The notes under the pieces are model-generated. The model was not told the DNA's origin and searched no databases. It saw nothing but the letters and a program-made list of their open reading frames with translations. The position numbers and the translations under genes are program-made. 64,000 nt of DNA from Parapedobacter tibetensis (lineage in GTDB: Bacteria; Bacteroidota; Bacteroidia; Sphingobacteriales; Sphingobacteriaceae). This document shows, piece after piece, positions 44,906 through 54,045 of the stretch. The stretch covers positions 372,001-436,000 of the forward strand of contig NZ_JAMKQJ010000004.1 in NCBI RefSeq assembly GCF_024643205.1. Direction: 5' to 3'. Within the stretch, counting starts at the first letter, position 1; the number at the start of each line of letters is the position of its first letter.

Positions 44906-45859
44906 TTATACCACTACATGTTCCTTGGCGGCGAGGTATCGCTCCGCCTCCAAAGCGGCCATACAGCCTGTTCCAGCAGCGGTTACCGCTTGGCGATACA
45001 CATGGTCCTGCACATCGCCGCAGGCAAACACGCCTTCAATATTGGTGCGTGTGCTGTCCGGCTTGGTGATGAGGTAACCATTTGTATCCATATCCAGTAT
45101 CCCTTGGAACAATTCAGTGTTCGGCTTATGGCCAATGGCCACGAAGAAACCGGTTACCGGAATCTGTTGCTTTTCTCCGGTCTGGTTGTTATATATGGAA
45201 ACACCAGTCACATTCAGCCCATCGCCCACAATTTCCATGGTTTCCGTGTTATAGTGTATTTCGATATTTGGTGTATTCAGTACCCGGTGCTGCATGGCTT
45301 TCGAAGCCCGGAATTCATCCCTGCGCACCAGCATGTGCACCTTATTGGTCAATTTCGCCAAATAAGTAGCCTCTTCAGCAGCGGTATCCCCCGCCCCTAC
45401 GATCGCCACGTCCTGCCCCTTGAAGAAGAAGCCATCACATACCGCACAAGCAGATACCCCAAAACCATTATACTTTTGCTCACTTTCAAGGCCAAGCCAT
45501 TTGGCCGTGGCGCCCGTAGCGATGATAACTGTTTCAGCCGTAATGGTTTTTTCACCGTCAACAACCACTTTATGCACGTCTCCGGAGAAATCCACCGAAG
45601 TAATGTATCCAAAGCGGATATCGGTACCAAAACGTTCAGCTTGTTTCCTAAAATCCTCCATCATCTGCGGCCCCTGCACACCATCTGGATAGCCGGGGTA
45701 ATTCTCCACATCCGTGGTTTGCGTCAGTTGCCCTCCCGGCACGATACCGGTGTACATGATGGGCTTCAGGTCGGCGCGGGCGGCATAGATAGCTGCTGTA
45801 TAACCAGCGGGCCCGGAGCCGATAATCAAACATTTTACGTGTTCGGTTTCTTGCGACAT
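44906..45859 (-). CDS. trxB: Thioredoxin-disulfide reductase
   Basis: 317 residues from the ATG at 45857-45859 (MSQETEHVK). FAD motif GSGPAGYTAAIYAARA, PGGQLTQTTDVENYPG, the redox pair Cys138-Ala-Val-Cys141 (CAVCDGFFF), the NADPH motif GAGDTAAEEATYLA and a C-terminal GVFACGDVQDHVYRQAVTAA block. It reduces thioredoxin with NADPH in the cytoplasm. Monocistronic, with the terminator at 44858-44887. Confidence 0.97.
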   Translation of the reverse strand: MSQETEHVKCLIIGSGPAGYTAAIYAARADLKPIMYTGIVPGGQLTQTTDVENYPGYPDGVQGPQMMEDFRKQAERFGTDIRFGYITSVDFSGDVHKVVVDGEKTITAETVIIATGATAKWLGLESEQKYNGFGVSACAVCDGFFFKGQDVAIVGAGDTAAEEATYLAKLTNKVHMLVRRDEFRASKAMQHRVLNTPNIEIHYNTETMEIVGDGLNVTGVSIYNNQTGEKQQIPVTGFFVAIGHKPNTELFQGILDMDTNGYLITKPDSTRTNIEGVFACGDVQDHVYRQAVTAAGTGCMAALEAERYLAAKEHVVV

Positions 45860-45947
45860 AGCTAATTTTTTGATGTACAAAAGTACAGCTTTAAAACGGG
45901 TAATTCAATAGCCGTTTGTCAACGGTTGGTAAGTAATTAGTGATGGC

Positions 45948-46931
45948 TTATTTGCCGAATTTCTCCTGCAGGTTTTTCAGCATGTCATCCGTGATGGGTC
46001 CAGTTTTACGTTTTGGCGATTGCTGTGGACGCTTGAAATCGCGCGTATCCGGCTTGTTTTGCGCAGTCGCTGGGGCCGCCTTTTGGGGTGTGTCTGTTTT
46101 CTGCACGGCAGCACGTTGTTCTTTCTGCTTCGCACGGAAACGTTGCCATACCCTATCCAAGCATTTCTTGGTGTACAATGGGAAATCACCCTGCATCATC
46201 CATGAGTAATAGCTGGGCTCTACTGCAAACACTTCTTCTACCGGGCGCCCCTTATGTTTCCCAAAATTGAACACCTCCACCTCTTGTTCATTGAAAACCA
46301 TTCTTCCTGCAAAATCCACCGGACGGCTCAGGTTTGTAAAACGGTGCAATGCTTCCACATCGTTGACCACGGGAATGGATTTTTTACCCAACTTGTCTTC
46401 CCATTCCATATCCTGGTAACGATCCAGCTGCGATTTCAGCACCTCGTATGTGGCTTTCACATCATCTTCTGCGCTATGGGCATTATCCAGTCTTTCACCG
46501 CAATAAAAACGATAAGCCGCTTTTAGTGTGCGCTGCTCCATCTGGTGGAAAATATTCTGTACATCCACGAAACACCTTCCCTCCAATGAAAAATCCACAT
46601 CGGCACGGATGAATTCCTCCATCAACATCGGGATATCAAATTTATTCGAATTATATCCTGCCAGATCGGCATCGCCAATAAAATCAGCTATTTCCTGTGC
46701 CACATCCTTAAAGGTAGGTGCTTCCTGCACATCCTTATCGTATATGCCATGAAACATCGAAGATTCTAATGGGATGGGTATTTCTGGGTTTATTTTAAGC
46801 GTTTTCACCGCTTCATCATCACCCGGAGAAACCTTTAGGATGGAAATTTCCACAATACGGTCTTTAGATACATTTACGCCGGTGGTTTCCAGGTCAAAAA
46901 AGGCCAACGGACGTTTCAACTTAAGCTTCAT
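45948..46931 (-). CDS. 3'-5' exonuclease, DNA polymerase III epsilon-like (DEDDh)
   Basis: 327 residues. The DEDDh nuclease domain spans about 10-180: FFDLETTG (Asp, Glu), LAGYNSNKFDIPML and HSAEDDVKATYEV with the HxxxxD end. The C-terminal half has a short barrel-like unit (EVEVFNFGKHKGRPVEEVF, SYYSWMMQGDFP) and a basic, low-complexity tail (QKAAPATAQNKPDTRDFKRP). It may serve in DNA proofreading or repair independent of the replicase. Neighbouring genes give no further hint. Confidence 0.9.
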   Translation of the reverse strand: MKLKLKRPLAFFDLETTGVNVSKDRIVEISILKVSPGDDEAVKTLKINPEIPIPLESSMFHGIYDKDVQEAPTFKDVAQEIADFIGDADLAGYNSNKFDIPMLMEEFIRADVDFSLEGRCFVDVQNIFHQMEQRTLKAAYRFYCGERLDNAHSAEDDVKATYEVLKSQLDRYQDMEWEDKLGKKSIPVVNDVEALHRFTNLSRPVDFAGRMVFNEQEVEVFNFGKHKGRPVEEVFAVEPSYYSWMMQGDFPLYTKKCLDRVWQRFRAKQKEQRAAVQKTDTPQKAAPATAQNKPDTRDFKRPQQSPKRKTGPITDDMLKNLQEKFGK

Positions 46932-46983
46932 GTTATTTTATTGTTTCGCGAAATGCTTTAGGTGTGGAATATGTTTAACTTAC

Positions 46984-47124
46984 TTAGAAAAATCGGCTGA
47001 AGACAGCGATGCCTAGCAGGATACCGATTACCATGATTGCGTACAGCAATAGTTCATTTCCGGCGAATCGTTTGTACTTCGTCCAGAAACTATAGTCATC
47101 TTTCTCCGGGTGCTTGGTTTCCAT
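46984..47124 (-). CDS. Small single-span membrane protein
   Basis: 46 residues found by reading the reverse complement: METKHPEKDDYSFWTKYKRF, then a hydrophobic helix (LLLYAIMVIGILLGIAVF) and SRFF. It starts with ATG at 47122-47124 and ends with TAA at 46984-46986. Its charged N-terminus is followed by one transmembrane helix. It lies between the exonuclease and serine hydrolase genes in the same orientation. I do not know its function. The clear amphipathic-to-hydrophobic layout makes a real gene likely. Confidence 0.6.
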   Translation of the reverse strand: METKHPEKDDYSFWTKYKRFAGNELLLYAIMVIGILLGIAVFSRFF

Positions 47125-47157
47125 CGTGCAACAAAGGTAGTAATTATTTTTTCCCTA

Positions 47158-48447
47158 TCAATCATCCATTAATGTACCTACAAGTTGCCTAAATTTCCAA
47201 GCCGTTTGATCGCCTGTAGAACCTTGTGTTTGCTTCATGATGATACCGATAACGTGCTCTTTAGGGTCAGCAAAATACTGGGTATTGAAATACCCACCCC
47301 AAACGAAGGTGCCCTCGCTGCCCAAACCGCCTTTGGCCACGCCTTGCGGGCTCAGGACACCGAAAGCCAAACCATAGTACTGGTCTCCATCACCGAATAG
47401 GTTACCGGTTTGGTTGGCCATCATGCTGGCGATGGTGGTGCGGCTCAGTATCCTCACGCCATTCAACTCCCCACCATTGAGGTACATCTGCAAAAAGATG
47501 GCATAATCCTTAGCCGTGCTGGAAAGGCCAGCTCCACCTGAAAAGAATGTCCTGGCCCCTTTGATGGGATAATCTGTATCATAAAACGTTATGGGATAAT
47601 TGGCCCATTTGCCTTTTTCTTTATGCTGGATAGCCACCAACCGTTCTGCCTTGTCATTGGGTAAGTAAAACCACGTGTCATCCATACCAAGGGGATCAAA
47701 TAGGCGTTCCCGCAAAAACTGATCAAAAGGAACTCCTGAAATCACTTCCACGAAATAGCCCAATACATCCAATCCCATACTATAGGTAAACTTCTCACCT
47801 GGATCATGATGAAGGGGTAATTTGGCCAGCTTTTTAACAACATCGCCAATACTTACATCCTTGGTGGTAAAAAGATCCGTGGTGCCTGCTTTTTCATAGA
47901 TTAGCTTCATCCGCTCATCCCCATCAATTACCCCATAACCTATACCCGAAGTGTGTGTAAGCAAGTGCCTAATGGTGATCTCCTTATTTGCCGGGCGGGC
48001 GGTAAAGCCGGTATCCGCATACCTAAATGACTGCAGCACCTGGGGGTTTTTAAATTCGGGGATATATTTGGAGATGGGATCGTCGAGCTGGAATTTACCT
48101 TCTTCCCAAAGCATCATCACAGCCGTGGAGGTAATGGCTTTCGTTTGCGAAGCGATACGGAAAATGTCATCCCTTTGTTGTGCTCTCCCCTTTTCAACAT
48201 CTGCGATACCAAAGGCTTTGTGGTAAATAATTTTGCCGTTTCGTGCTATCAAAGCCACCGCGCCCGGGATTTCCCCATCCGCAACGGATTTTTCCAACAT
48301 CGCATCGATCCACTTCAGTCGATCCTCGGAAATGCCAACACTACTTGGAGAAGCTTCCAAAACCGGTGGGGATTTTTTATGCGATTGGGTCTGGGCATTT
48401 AACATACATGCCGTCACGGCGAACAGGAGCGTCAAAAAGGTTTTCAT
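47158..48447 (-). CDS. Serine hydrolase, beta-lactamase class C/esterase family
   Basis: 429 residues from the ATG at 48445-48447 (MKTFLTLLFAVTACMLNAQ, a signal peptide). The nucleophile Ser100 and Lys103 are in RIASQTKAIT. A Tyr in the KFTYSMGLDVLGYF segment matches the general-base position, and the C-terminal WGGYFNTQYFADP segment is near where the KTG-like motif is expected. These secreted enzymes act as esterases, peptidases or transpeptidase-like proteins and are not necessarily beta-lactamases. Substrate unknown. It is monocistronic and divergent from smc. Confidence 0.9.
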   Translation of the reverse strand: MKTFLTLLFAVTACMLNAQTQSHKKSPPVLEASPSSVGISEDRLKWIDAMLEKSVADGEIPGAVALIARNGKIIYHKAFGIADVEKGRAQQRDDIFRIASQTKAITSTAVMMLWEEGKFQLDDPISKYIPEFKNPQVLQSFRYADTGFTARPANKEITIRHLLTHTSGIGYGVIDGDERMKLIYEKAGTTDLFTTKDVSIGDVVKKLAKLPLHHDPGEKFTYSMGLDVLGYFVEVISGVPFDQFLRERLFDPLGMDDTWFYLPNDKAERLVAIQHKEKGKWANYPITFYDTDYPIKGARTFFSGGAGLSSTAKDYAIFLQMYLNGGELNGVRILSRTTIASMMANQTGNLFGDGDQYYGLAFGVLSPQGVAKGGLGSEGTFVWGGYFNTQYFADPKEHVIGIIMKQTQGSTGDQTAWKFRQLVGTLMDD

Positions 48448-48579
48448 AATTGTTTTTTTCTGTGAGGCTAACATAAACATTTTTTTTACAAAGTTTAGCA
48501 TGAACTCACGTCCATATGCATTTACTCAATCCAATTTCTTAAATTCGCCACGAAAACACCAAGGAGAACATAGGCATAG

Positions 48580-51500
48580 ATGCAACTCACTAAGCTCGAA
48601 ATAAAAGGCTTCAAAAGTTTTGGCGACAAGATTACCATCCATTTCAACGAAGGGGTAACGGCTATCGTGGGCCCTAATGGTTGCGGTAAATCCAACGTCG
48701 TGGATGCCATCCGATGGGTATTGGGTGAGCAAAGCACGCGCATGCTTCGTTCGGAAAAGATGGAAAACATCATCTTCAACGGCACCAAAAACCGAAAGGC
48801 CGCGAACCTTGCCGAAGTGTCCCTCTCCTTTGACAACACTAGGAACATCTTACCCACGGAGTTTTCGCAGGTAACCATTACCCGCAAACTGTACCGTAGC
48901 GGTGAAAGCGAATATCGACTTAATGACGTGAAATGCCGGCTTAAGGACATCACTGACCTATTCTTGGATACCGGTATCGGGGCCGACTCCTACTCCATCA
49001 TCGAGTTAAAGATGATTGACGAAATCATCAACAACAAAGACAACTCACGCCGCAATCTTTTTGAGGAGGCTTCTGGCATATCCAAATATAAAGTACGTAA
49101 AAAACAGACACTCACCAAGCTGAGGGACACCGAAACCGATCTAGAGCGTGTGGAAGACCTGCTTTTCGAAATAGAGAAAAACCTCAAGACACTCGAAAAC
49201 CAGGCCAAGAAGACCGAACGGTATTACCGGCTCAAGGAGCAATATAAAACCATTAGCGTGGCATTGGCCACCTACCGTATCGCTCATTTCAGTGAATCAT
49301 TGGCCAAACTGGATGAGCAGGAACTGACACAACGTACTGAACAGACCCGCATCGCTACCGAAATTGCCAAACAGGAGGCTCTACTCCAACAGTTGAAACA
49401 AGATAGCCTCACCAGGGAGAAAAATCTGGCCATGCAGCAAAAGGTCACCAATGAGTATGTGGGTAAAATACGCGCTTATGAAAGTGACAAAAAAGTAAAA
49501 AACGAACAGCTCCGCAATCTGCAGGATAAGGAAGCCCGCCTCAGCAACGAACTGGCACAGGACCGGCAGCAGCTCAACCATGTGCTGTACAACATCAAAC
49601 GGCTCAATGAGGAACAACTGGAGGAACAAAACAAACTGGACGGCATCACCACTGGATTGGAAAAGCAGAAGGCCGAAGTAGATGAATTGCGGGGGCAACT
49701 ACAGACAGCTAAAAATAAAGTGGACGTTACCACCCGTCAACATAACGAGCTACAAAACGAAATCTATAAGCTGGAAAAGGAAATTGCGGTACTACGCATC
49801 CAGCGCGATGCGCTGGAGCAGGAAGGCTTACGCAATGTGACGGATACCGAATCGAAAACTACGGAGCTGAACCAGTTTAATGTCATTGTGGCTGAGCTGG
49901 AGGGTAAAACTGAAACCCATCAACGGGAATATGACCTTGCTGTGCAGTTGGAAAATGAATTGCAACAACAAATGGGCGAGACAGAAGCAACCATCCAGTC
50001 GCTCAAAGACGAACTCAGTACCGATAACCGGCAGCTTGATGCCAAGCAAAATGAGTATAACCTCACCAAATCATTGGTAGACAATCTCGAAGGTTTCCCT
50101 GAATCCATCCGTTTTTTGCGCAAAAATGCCGGGTGGAAAAAACAATATCCCTTGTTTTCGGATGTGCTATTCTGTAAGGAAGACTTCCGCGTGGCCATCG
50201 AAAATTACCTCGAACCAATCATGAACCACTATGTGGTACAGCGACAAGAAGAAGCCGTGCAGGCTGTGCGCTTGCTAAGTGATGCCGCACGCGGAAGGGC
50301 TAATTTCTTCATCATCGATGCAATAGGTAACCTGCCCATACCGCATCCCATACCGGCACCCAACGACGACCTGATTTCCGCATTGGACATCATCAGCGTG
50401 GAGGAACAATACCTGCCGCTATGCCGTATATTGCTACATAATGTATTCCTACTTAAATCAGACAATGAGCAGGAACTGGAAAACGCGCTGCCTGATGGTG
50501 AAATGATCATCCTCCATAAAAGTGGCAAATTCAGCAAAAATAAATTGGGCCTCTCCGGTGGATCAGTGGGACTGTTTGAAGGCAAGCGGATTGGTCGGGC
50601 CAAAAACCTCGAAAACCTAGCCAAGGAAACCAAATCACTGGGACAGCATATCAGCACCCTGCAAAATCGTCTCACAGAAGAAATCCAACGGCTGGGCAGC
50701 CTGAAGGGCAGCTCTAAAAAGCCTTATATAGACGAGCTGAGCCAACAGCTGAATAGGCTCGACCATGAATTGATATCGGTGAAGACCAAGCAGGAACAAT
50801 ACCAAGCATTCATTACCAATAGCCAAAATCGCAAACAGGACATCGAACAAAAGATGGCCAGCATTTCACAAGAGTTGGTGGCTGCCGAACCTCGCTTAGA
50901 AACGCTCATTGCCGAAAGAGAAAGCCATGCTGCCGTGTTGCAAGAATTGCAAGCTGCATTTCAAGGGTTGGCAGAGGTGCTCACGGAAAAATCCTCTATC
51001 TATAACCAAGAGAATATCCGTTTCCATCAACAGCAAAACAAGGTATCAAGTATCCATAAAGATCTGGAATATCGCGAAAGCCTACAAGAAACCTATGAAA
51101 ACCGGATAGCCAAAAATAATACCGAATACGAACAGGTGCGGGCCGACATCAAGGATACGCTCCAGCATGTAGACGATTCAGACGAAGACCTTATTGCGAT
51201 GTATGCCCAAAAGGAAGCTTATGAAAAAGGGCTGCAGCAGGTGGAGGAAGACTATTATACGTCGCGTGGGAAAATCAACGAAATCGAAGAGCAGATCAGC
51301 CAATTGCGTAGGCAGAAGGACAACACCGACCTGTTGTTTGATGAATTGCGTGATAAAAAAACCAACCTAAAACTGGATCTCAATACCCTGAAGGAGCGGC
51401 TATCTGTAGAGTTTTCCATTGCAATAGAAGATCTCCTCGAAACAACACCCGAAGAACCGCAGGAAGATGAAGAAACTTTGCGCCTAAAAACGGAAAAGCT

Positions 51501-52125
51501 ACGCAGGCAATTGGATGATTTTGGCAGTATCAATCCTATGGCTATGGAGGCTTACCAGGAGATGAACGAGCGATACACCTTTATCATCAAGGAGAAGCAA
51601 GATCTGCTGGATGCAAAAAATTCACTTCTGGAGACGATACAAGAGATAGACAACACGGCACGTGAAAAATTCATGGACGCCTTTACCCGCGTACGCGAAA
51701 ACTTCATCAACGTATTCCGCTCGCTATTCAACGAGGAAGACTCGTGTGACCTGATCTTGAGTAACCCCGATAATCCCTTGGAATCTGACATCGAAATCAC
51801 GGCCCGCCCTAAGGGAAAGCGGCCACTTTCCATCAACCAGCTATCCGGCGGAGAAAAAACACTGACAGCTACCGCCCTCCTTTTCGCACTATACCTGCTC
51901 AAACCCGCACCGTTTTGTATCTTTGATGAGGTGGACGCACCATTGGACGATACGAACATAGACAAATTCAACAACATCATCCGTAAATTCTCAGACCAGT
52001 CGCAATTCATCATCGTATCGCACAACAAACGCACCATTGCCAGCACCGATATCATCTATGGGGTGACCATGGTGGAGCAAGGTATATCGCGCGTGGTGGC
52101 CGTAGACATGCGAGAGGTGGCTTGA
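48580..52125 (+). CDS. smc: Chromosome segregation SMC protein
   Basis: 1181 residues, the usual length. Walker A at 31-38 (GPNGCGKS), then long coiled coils, a hinge around 500-670 (GFPESIRFLRKNAGWKKQYP; LGLSGGSVGLFEGKRIGRAK), the second coil and a C-terminal ATPase half with signature LSGGEKTLTATALL and Walker B CIFDEVDAPLDD. It forms the condensin ring that organises the chromosome. No scpA or scpB gene is in the window. The stop is immediately followed, with no spare base, by the stop of the convergent GlxA-type gene. Confidence 0.97.
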   Translation: MQLTKLEIKGFKSFGDKITIHFNEGVTAIVGPNGCGKSNVVDAIRWVLGEQSTRMLRSEKMENIIFNGTKNRKAANLAEVSLSFDNTRNILPTEFSQVTITRKLYRSGESEYRLNDVKCRLKDITDLFLDTGIGADSYSIIELKMIDEIINNKDNSRRNLFEEASGISKYKVRKKQTLTKLRDTETDLERVEDLLFEIEKNLKTLENQAKKTERYYRLKEQYKTISVALATYRIAHFSESLAKLDEQELTQRTEQTRIATEIAKQEALLQQLKQDSLTREKNLAMQQKVTNEYVGKIRAYESDKKVKNEQLRNLQDKEARLSNELAQDRQQLNHVLYNIKRLNEEQLEEQNKLDGITTGLEKQKAEVDELRGQLQTAKNKVDVTTRQHNELQNEIYKLEKEIAVLRIQRDALEQEGLRNVTDTESKTTELNQFNVIVAELEGKTETHQREYDLAVQLENELQQQMGETEATIQSLKDELSTDNRQLDAKQNEYNLTKSLVDNLEGFPESIRFLRKNAGWKKQYPLFSDVLFCKEDFRVAIENYLEPIMNHYVVQRQEEAVQAVRLLSDAARGRANFFIIDAIGNLPIPHPIPAPNDDLISALDIISVEEQYLPLCRILLHNVFLLKSDNEQELENALPDGEMIILHKSGKFSKNKLGLSGGSVGLFEGKRIGRAKNLENLAKETKSLGQHISTLQNRLTEEIQRLGSLKGSSKKPYIDELSQQLNRLDHELISVKTKQEQYQAFITNSQNRKQDIEQKMASISQELVAAEPRLETLIAERESHAAVLQELQAAFQGLAEVLTEKSSIYNQENIRFHQQQNKVSSIHKDLEYRESLQETYENRIAKNNTEYEQVRADIKDTLQHVDDSDEDLIAMYAQKEAYEKGLQQVEEDYYTSRGKINEIEEQISQLRRQKDNTDLLFDELRDKKTNLKLDLNTLKERLSVEFSIAIEDLLETTPEEPQEDEETLRLKTEKLRRQLDDFGSINPMAMEAYQEMNERYTFIIKEKQDLLDAKNSLLETIQEIDNTAREKFMDAFTRVRENFINVFRSLFNEEDSCDLILSNPDNPLESDIEITARPKGKRPLSINQLSGGEKTLTATALLFALYLLKPAPFCIFDEVDAPLDDTNIDKFNNIIRKFSDQSQFIIVSHNKRTIASTDIIYGVTMVEQGISRVVAVDMREVA

Positions 52126-53088
52126 TTAATTGTATCGATTGGCGTAATCAACCGGCGACAACCCCGCTATCCGCTTGAACACGTCCCGGAATGCCTTAGG
52201 GTCAGTATATCCTACATCATACATTACCTCAGCAACGGTTTTACGGCCGGTCTCCAGCTGTTTCTTTGCTGCTTCTATTTTGACCCGTTGGATGTATTCC
52301 ACAACGGTATTGGCCGTGATTTTTTTAAACCTGCGCTCGAACGTACGCCGTCCAATCCCGAAACGATCGGCCAAACCATCAACCGTCATTCTATTTTGAT
52401 AGTTTTGCTCAATATGTTCCTGAATAGCCAATACCAAGCTATCGCCATGGTCTTTTTGCCCTTTGAAGACACTGAACGGCAACTGACTGTTTTTCTCGAT
52501 ATCCAGCAGAAAGAATTTAGAGGCAATGATGGCCATTTCCCGACTGGTGTATTTTTCAACCAAATATAAGAGCAAGTTCCAATAGGTACTAGCCCCGCCA
52601 CTTGAATATAAGCCCTTTTGATGCGTGATTACCCGATCATCGGCCAATTGCACGGCTGGGAAACGAGCCCTGAATTCATTGGCAAACAGCCAGTGGGTAG
52701 AACATGATTTCCCGTCAAGCAGTCCTGTAGCAGCCAGTAGGAACGACCCGATGCACAAGCTGGCCACTTCTGCCCCTTTTTGGTACTGCTCTACTATCCA
52801 AGGAAAATATGCTTCGTTCTGCTTGAGGGCCTCGTCAATATCACCACTGATGGCGGGGATGATAATGAGATCGGTCTTGCCTACCTCATTGACCAAGGCA
52901 TCGGTATGGATGGAAACAAGCCCATCATTCAATTTCACCTCCTTGGTGAGCCCTACGGTCTGCACGTCGAAAAAGGGTCGATGTCCGGCGGTTTTGAAAA
53001 AGCCATTGACAGCCGAGAACATGTAACGGGGGTCGACCACTGCCGCGGGCACCGCCGTATTGGGAACGAGGATACTTACTTTCTTCAT
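52126..53088 (-). CDS. GlxA-type regulator: DJ-1/PfpI sensor with AraC C-terminus
   Basis: 320 residues from the ATG at 53086-53088; TACCTTTG (complement 53093-53100) just upstream may be its promoter. The N-terminal 190 residues form a DJ-1/PfpI-like domain with Cys at the nucleophile elbow (EVASLCIGSFLLAATGLLDG). The C-terminal 110 residues are an AraC-type domain with two helix-turn-helix units (MTVDGLADRFGIGRRTFERR and KTVAEVMYDVGYTDPKAFRD). Such proteins are usually transcriptional activators without enzyme activity. The target is not evident. Confidence 0.92.
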   Translation of the reverse strand: MKKVSILVPNTAVPAAVVDPRYMFSAVNGFFKTAGHRPFFDVQTVGLTKEVKLNDGLVSIHTDALVNEVGKTDLIIIPAISGDIDEALKQNEAYFPWIVEQYQKGAEVASLCIGSFLLAATGLLDGKSCSTHWLFANEFRARFPAVQLADDRVITHQKGLYSSGGASTYWNLLLYLVEKYTSREMAIIASKFFLLDIEKNSQLPFSVFKGQKDHGDSLVLAIQEHIEQNYQNRMTVDGLADRFGIGRRTFERRFKKITANTVVEYIQRVKIEAAKKQLETGRKTVAEVMYDVGYTDPKAFRDVFKRIAGLSPVDYANRYN

Positions 53089-53214
53089 GCCCACAAAGGT
53101 ACGGCAAACAGTTGACGCAATCAACCCGTCACTTTGTCGTTTTTACACCATATCACCTAATGAAAATGACCGTATATTCGCGCAGATCTAACTTCGGACA
53201 TAAAATCCATACAG

Positions 53215-53514
53215 ATGAAAGCAGCTACAAATACCTTAAGGATATGCAGCCAAGGACACCAGTACCATAAGAGCAGCGATTGTCCCACGTGTCCCATTTG
53301 CGAAGCAGCGCGAAAACCAAAGGATGGTTTTCTCTCCCTGATAAGTGCCCCAGCAAGACGCGCCCTCGAAGGCGCCGACATCACCACATTGGCCAAGTTA
53401 TCGGCATATAGCGAGCGTGAGTTATTGGCCATGCATGGTGTAGGCCCTAGCACCATACCTACACTCCGCAGCGCCCTCGCAGCACAAGGATTGTCCTTTT
53501 CGGATCATCAATAG
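53215..53514 (+). CDS. Small zinc-ribbon protein with RNA polymerase alpha-CTD-like domain
   Basis: 99 residues. Residues 8-30 hold a possible zinc site (CSQGHQYHKSSDCPTCPICE, four Cys and two His), and the second half (about 45-99) resembles the helix-hairpin-helix C-terminal domain of RpoA (ISAPARRALEGADITTLAKL, then LLAMHGVGPSTIPTLRSAL). It lacks the N-terminal RpoA domain and so is not a polymerase subunit; a DNA-binding or transcription role is plausible. It is small, soluble and monocistronic. Confidence 0.8.
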   Translation: MKAATNTLRICSQGHQYHKSSDCPTCPICEAARKPKDGFLSLISAPARRALEGADITTLAKLSAYSERELLAMHGVGPSTIPTLRSALAAQGLSFSDHQ

Positions 53515-53576
53515 CAACGTATACAATCCACGACATTATGGTAACTATCACGAAAAATAACAACAAAAAAGTATAC

Positions 53577-53990
53577 CTACTGAAACTTCCATTTGGCAAT
53601 CGCTTTCCTATAGGGAGCCAAGGCATCCCACAATCGTCTGTTAGGGTCTTTTCCTCGCTCTCCACAATCGATCACTTCACATGATTTGCAGAAACGGGCG
53701 TATAAACCAAAAGCCAATATAACACGAAGTAAGGTCTTGTATTTCAAAAGAAAATAATCCACGTAAACATGTCCCCAAATTTCTACGACAAACGAGTTAT
53801 CCGTAATAACCAATGGTTCTCCCTTCTCTAACAGATAATCTTCCTTAATCCATACGACCAGCAAATCAACTGATTCTTCTGGTTGCATATCCACCGCCTG
53901 TTTTAATGCCATGTCATTAACGATGCCCACAAGTCCATCATTAAAAATAACCTTCACCTGATTACCACCGATCGAATAATACTTTTCCAT
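53577..53990 (-). CDS. Hypothetical protein, 137 residues
   Basis: From the ATG at 53988-53990 (MEKYYSIGGNQVKVIFND); an in-frame start lies 12 bp upstream. The N-terminal 80 residues look beta-rich and acidic; a more hydrophobic patch (YFLLKYKTLLRVILAFGLYA) precedes a Cys pair (CKSCEVIDCGERGKDPNRR) and a short basic end. I do not recognise the family. It lies between the RpoA-CTD-like gene (convergent) and rlmB. Codon use and clean ends support a gene, at modest confidence. Confidence 0.55.
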   Translation of the reverse strand: MEKYYSIGGNQVKVIFNDGLVGIVNDMALKQAVDMQPEESVDLLVVWIKEDYLLEKGEPLVITDNSFVVEIWGHVYVDYFLLKYKTLLRVILAFGLYARFCKSCEVIDCGERGKDPNRRLWDALAPYRKAIAKWKFQ

Positions 53991-54045
53991 TTTGCAGCAC
54001 AAAGATAGCCCTCCTTTTTAAATGGAAAGGTCGGAAATATCTGTG

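Noticed and set aside
44825..45865. 346-codon rightward ORF opposite trxB
   Set aside because: Antisense to a certain thioredoxin reductase; His/Ile-rich shadow composition, no domain.
48522..48953. 143-codon leftward ORF opposite the start of smc
   Set aside because: Ser/Leu-rich antisense translation of the conserved SMC N-terminus.
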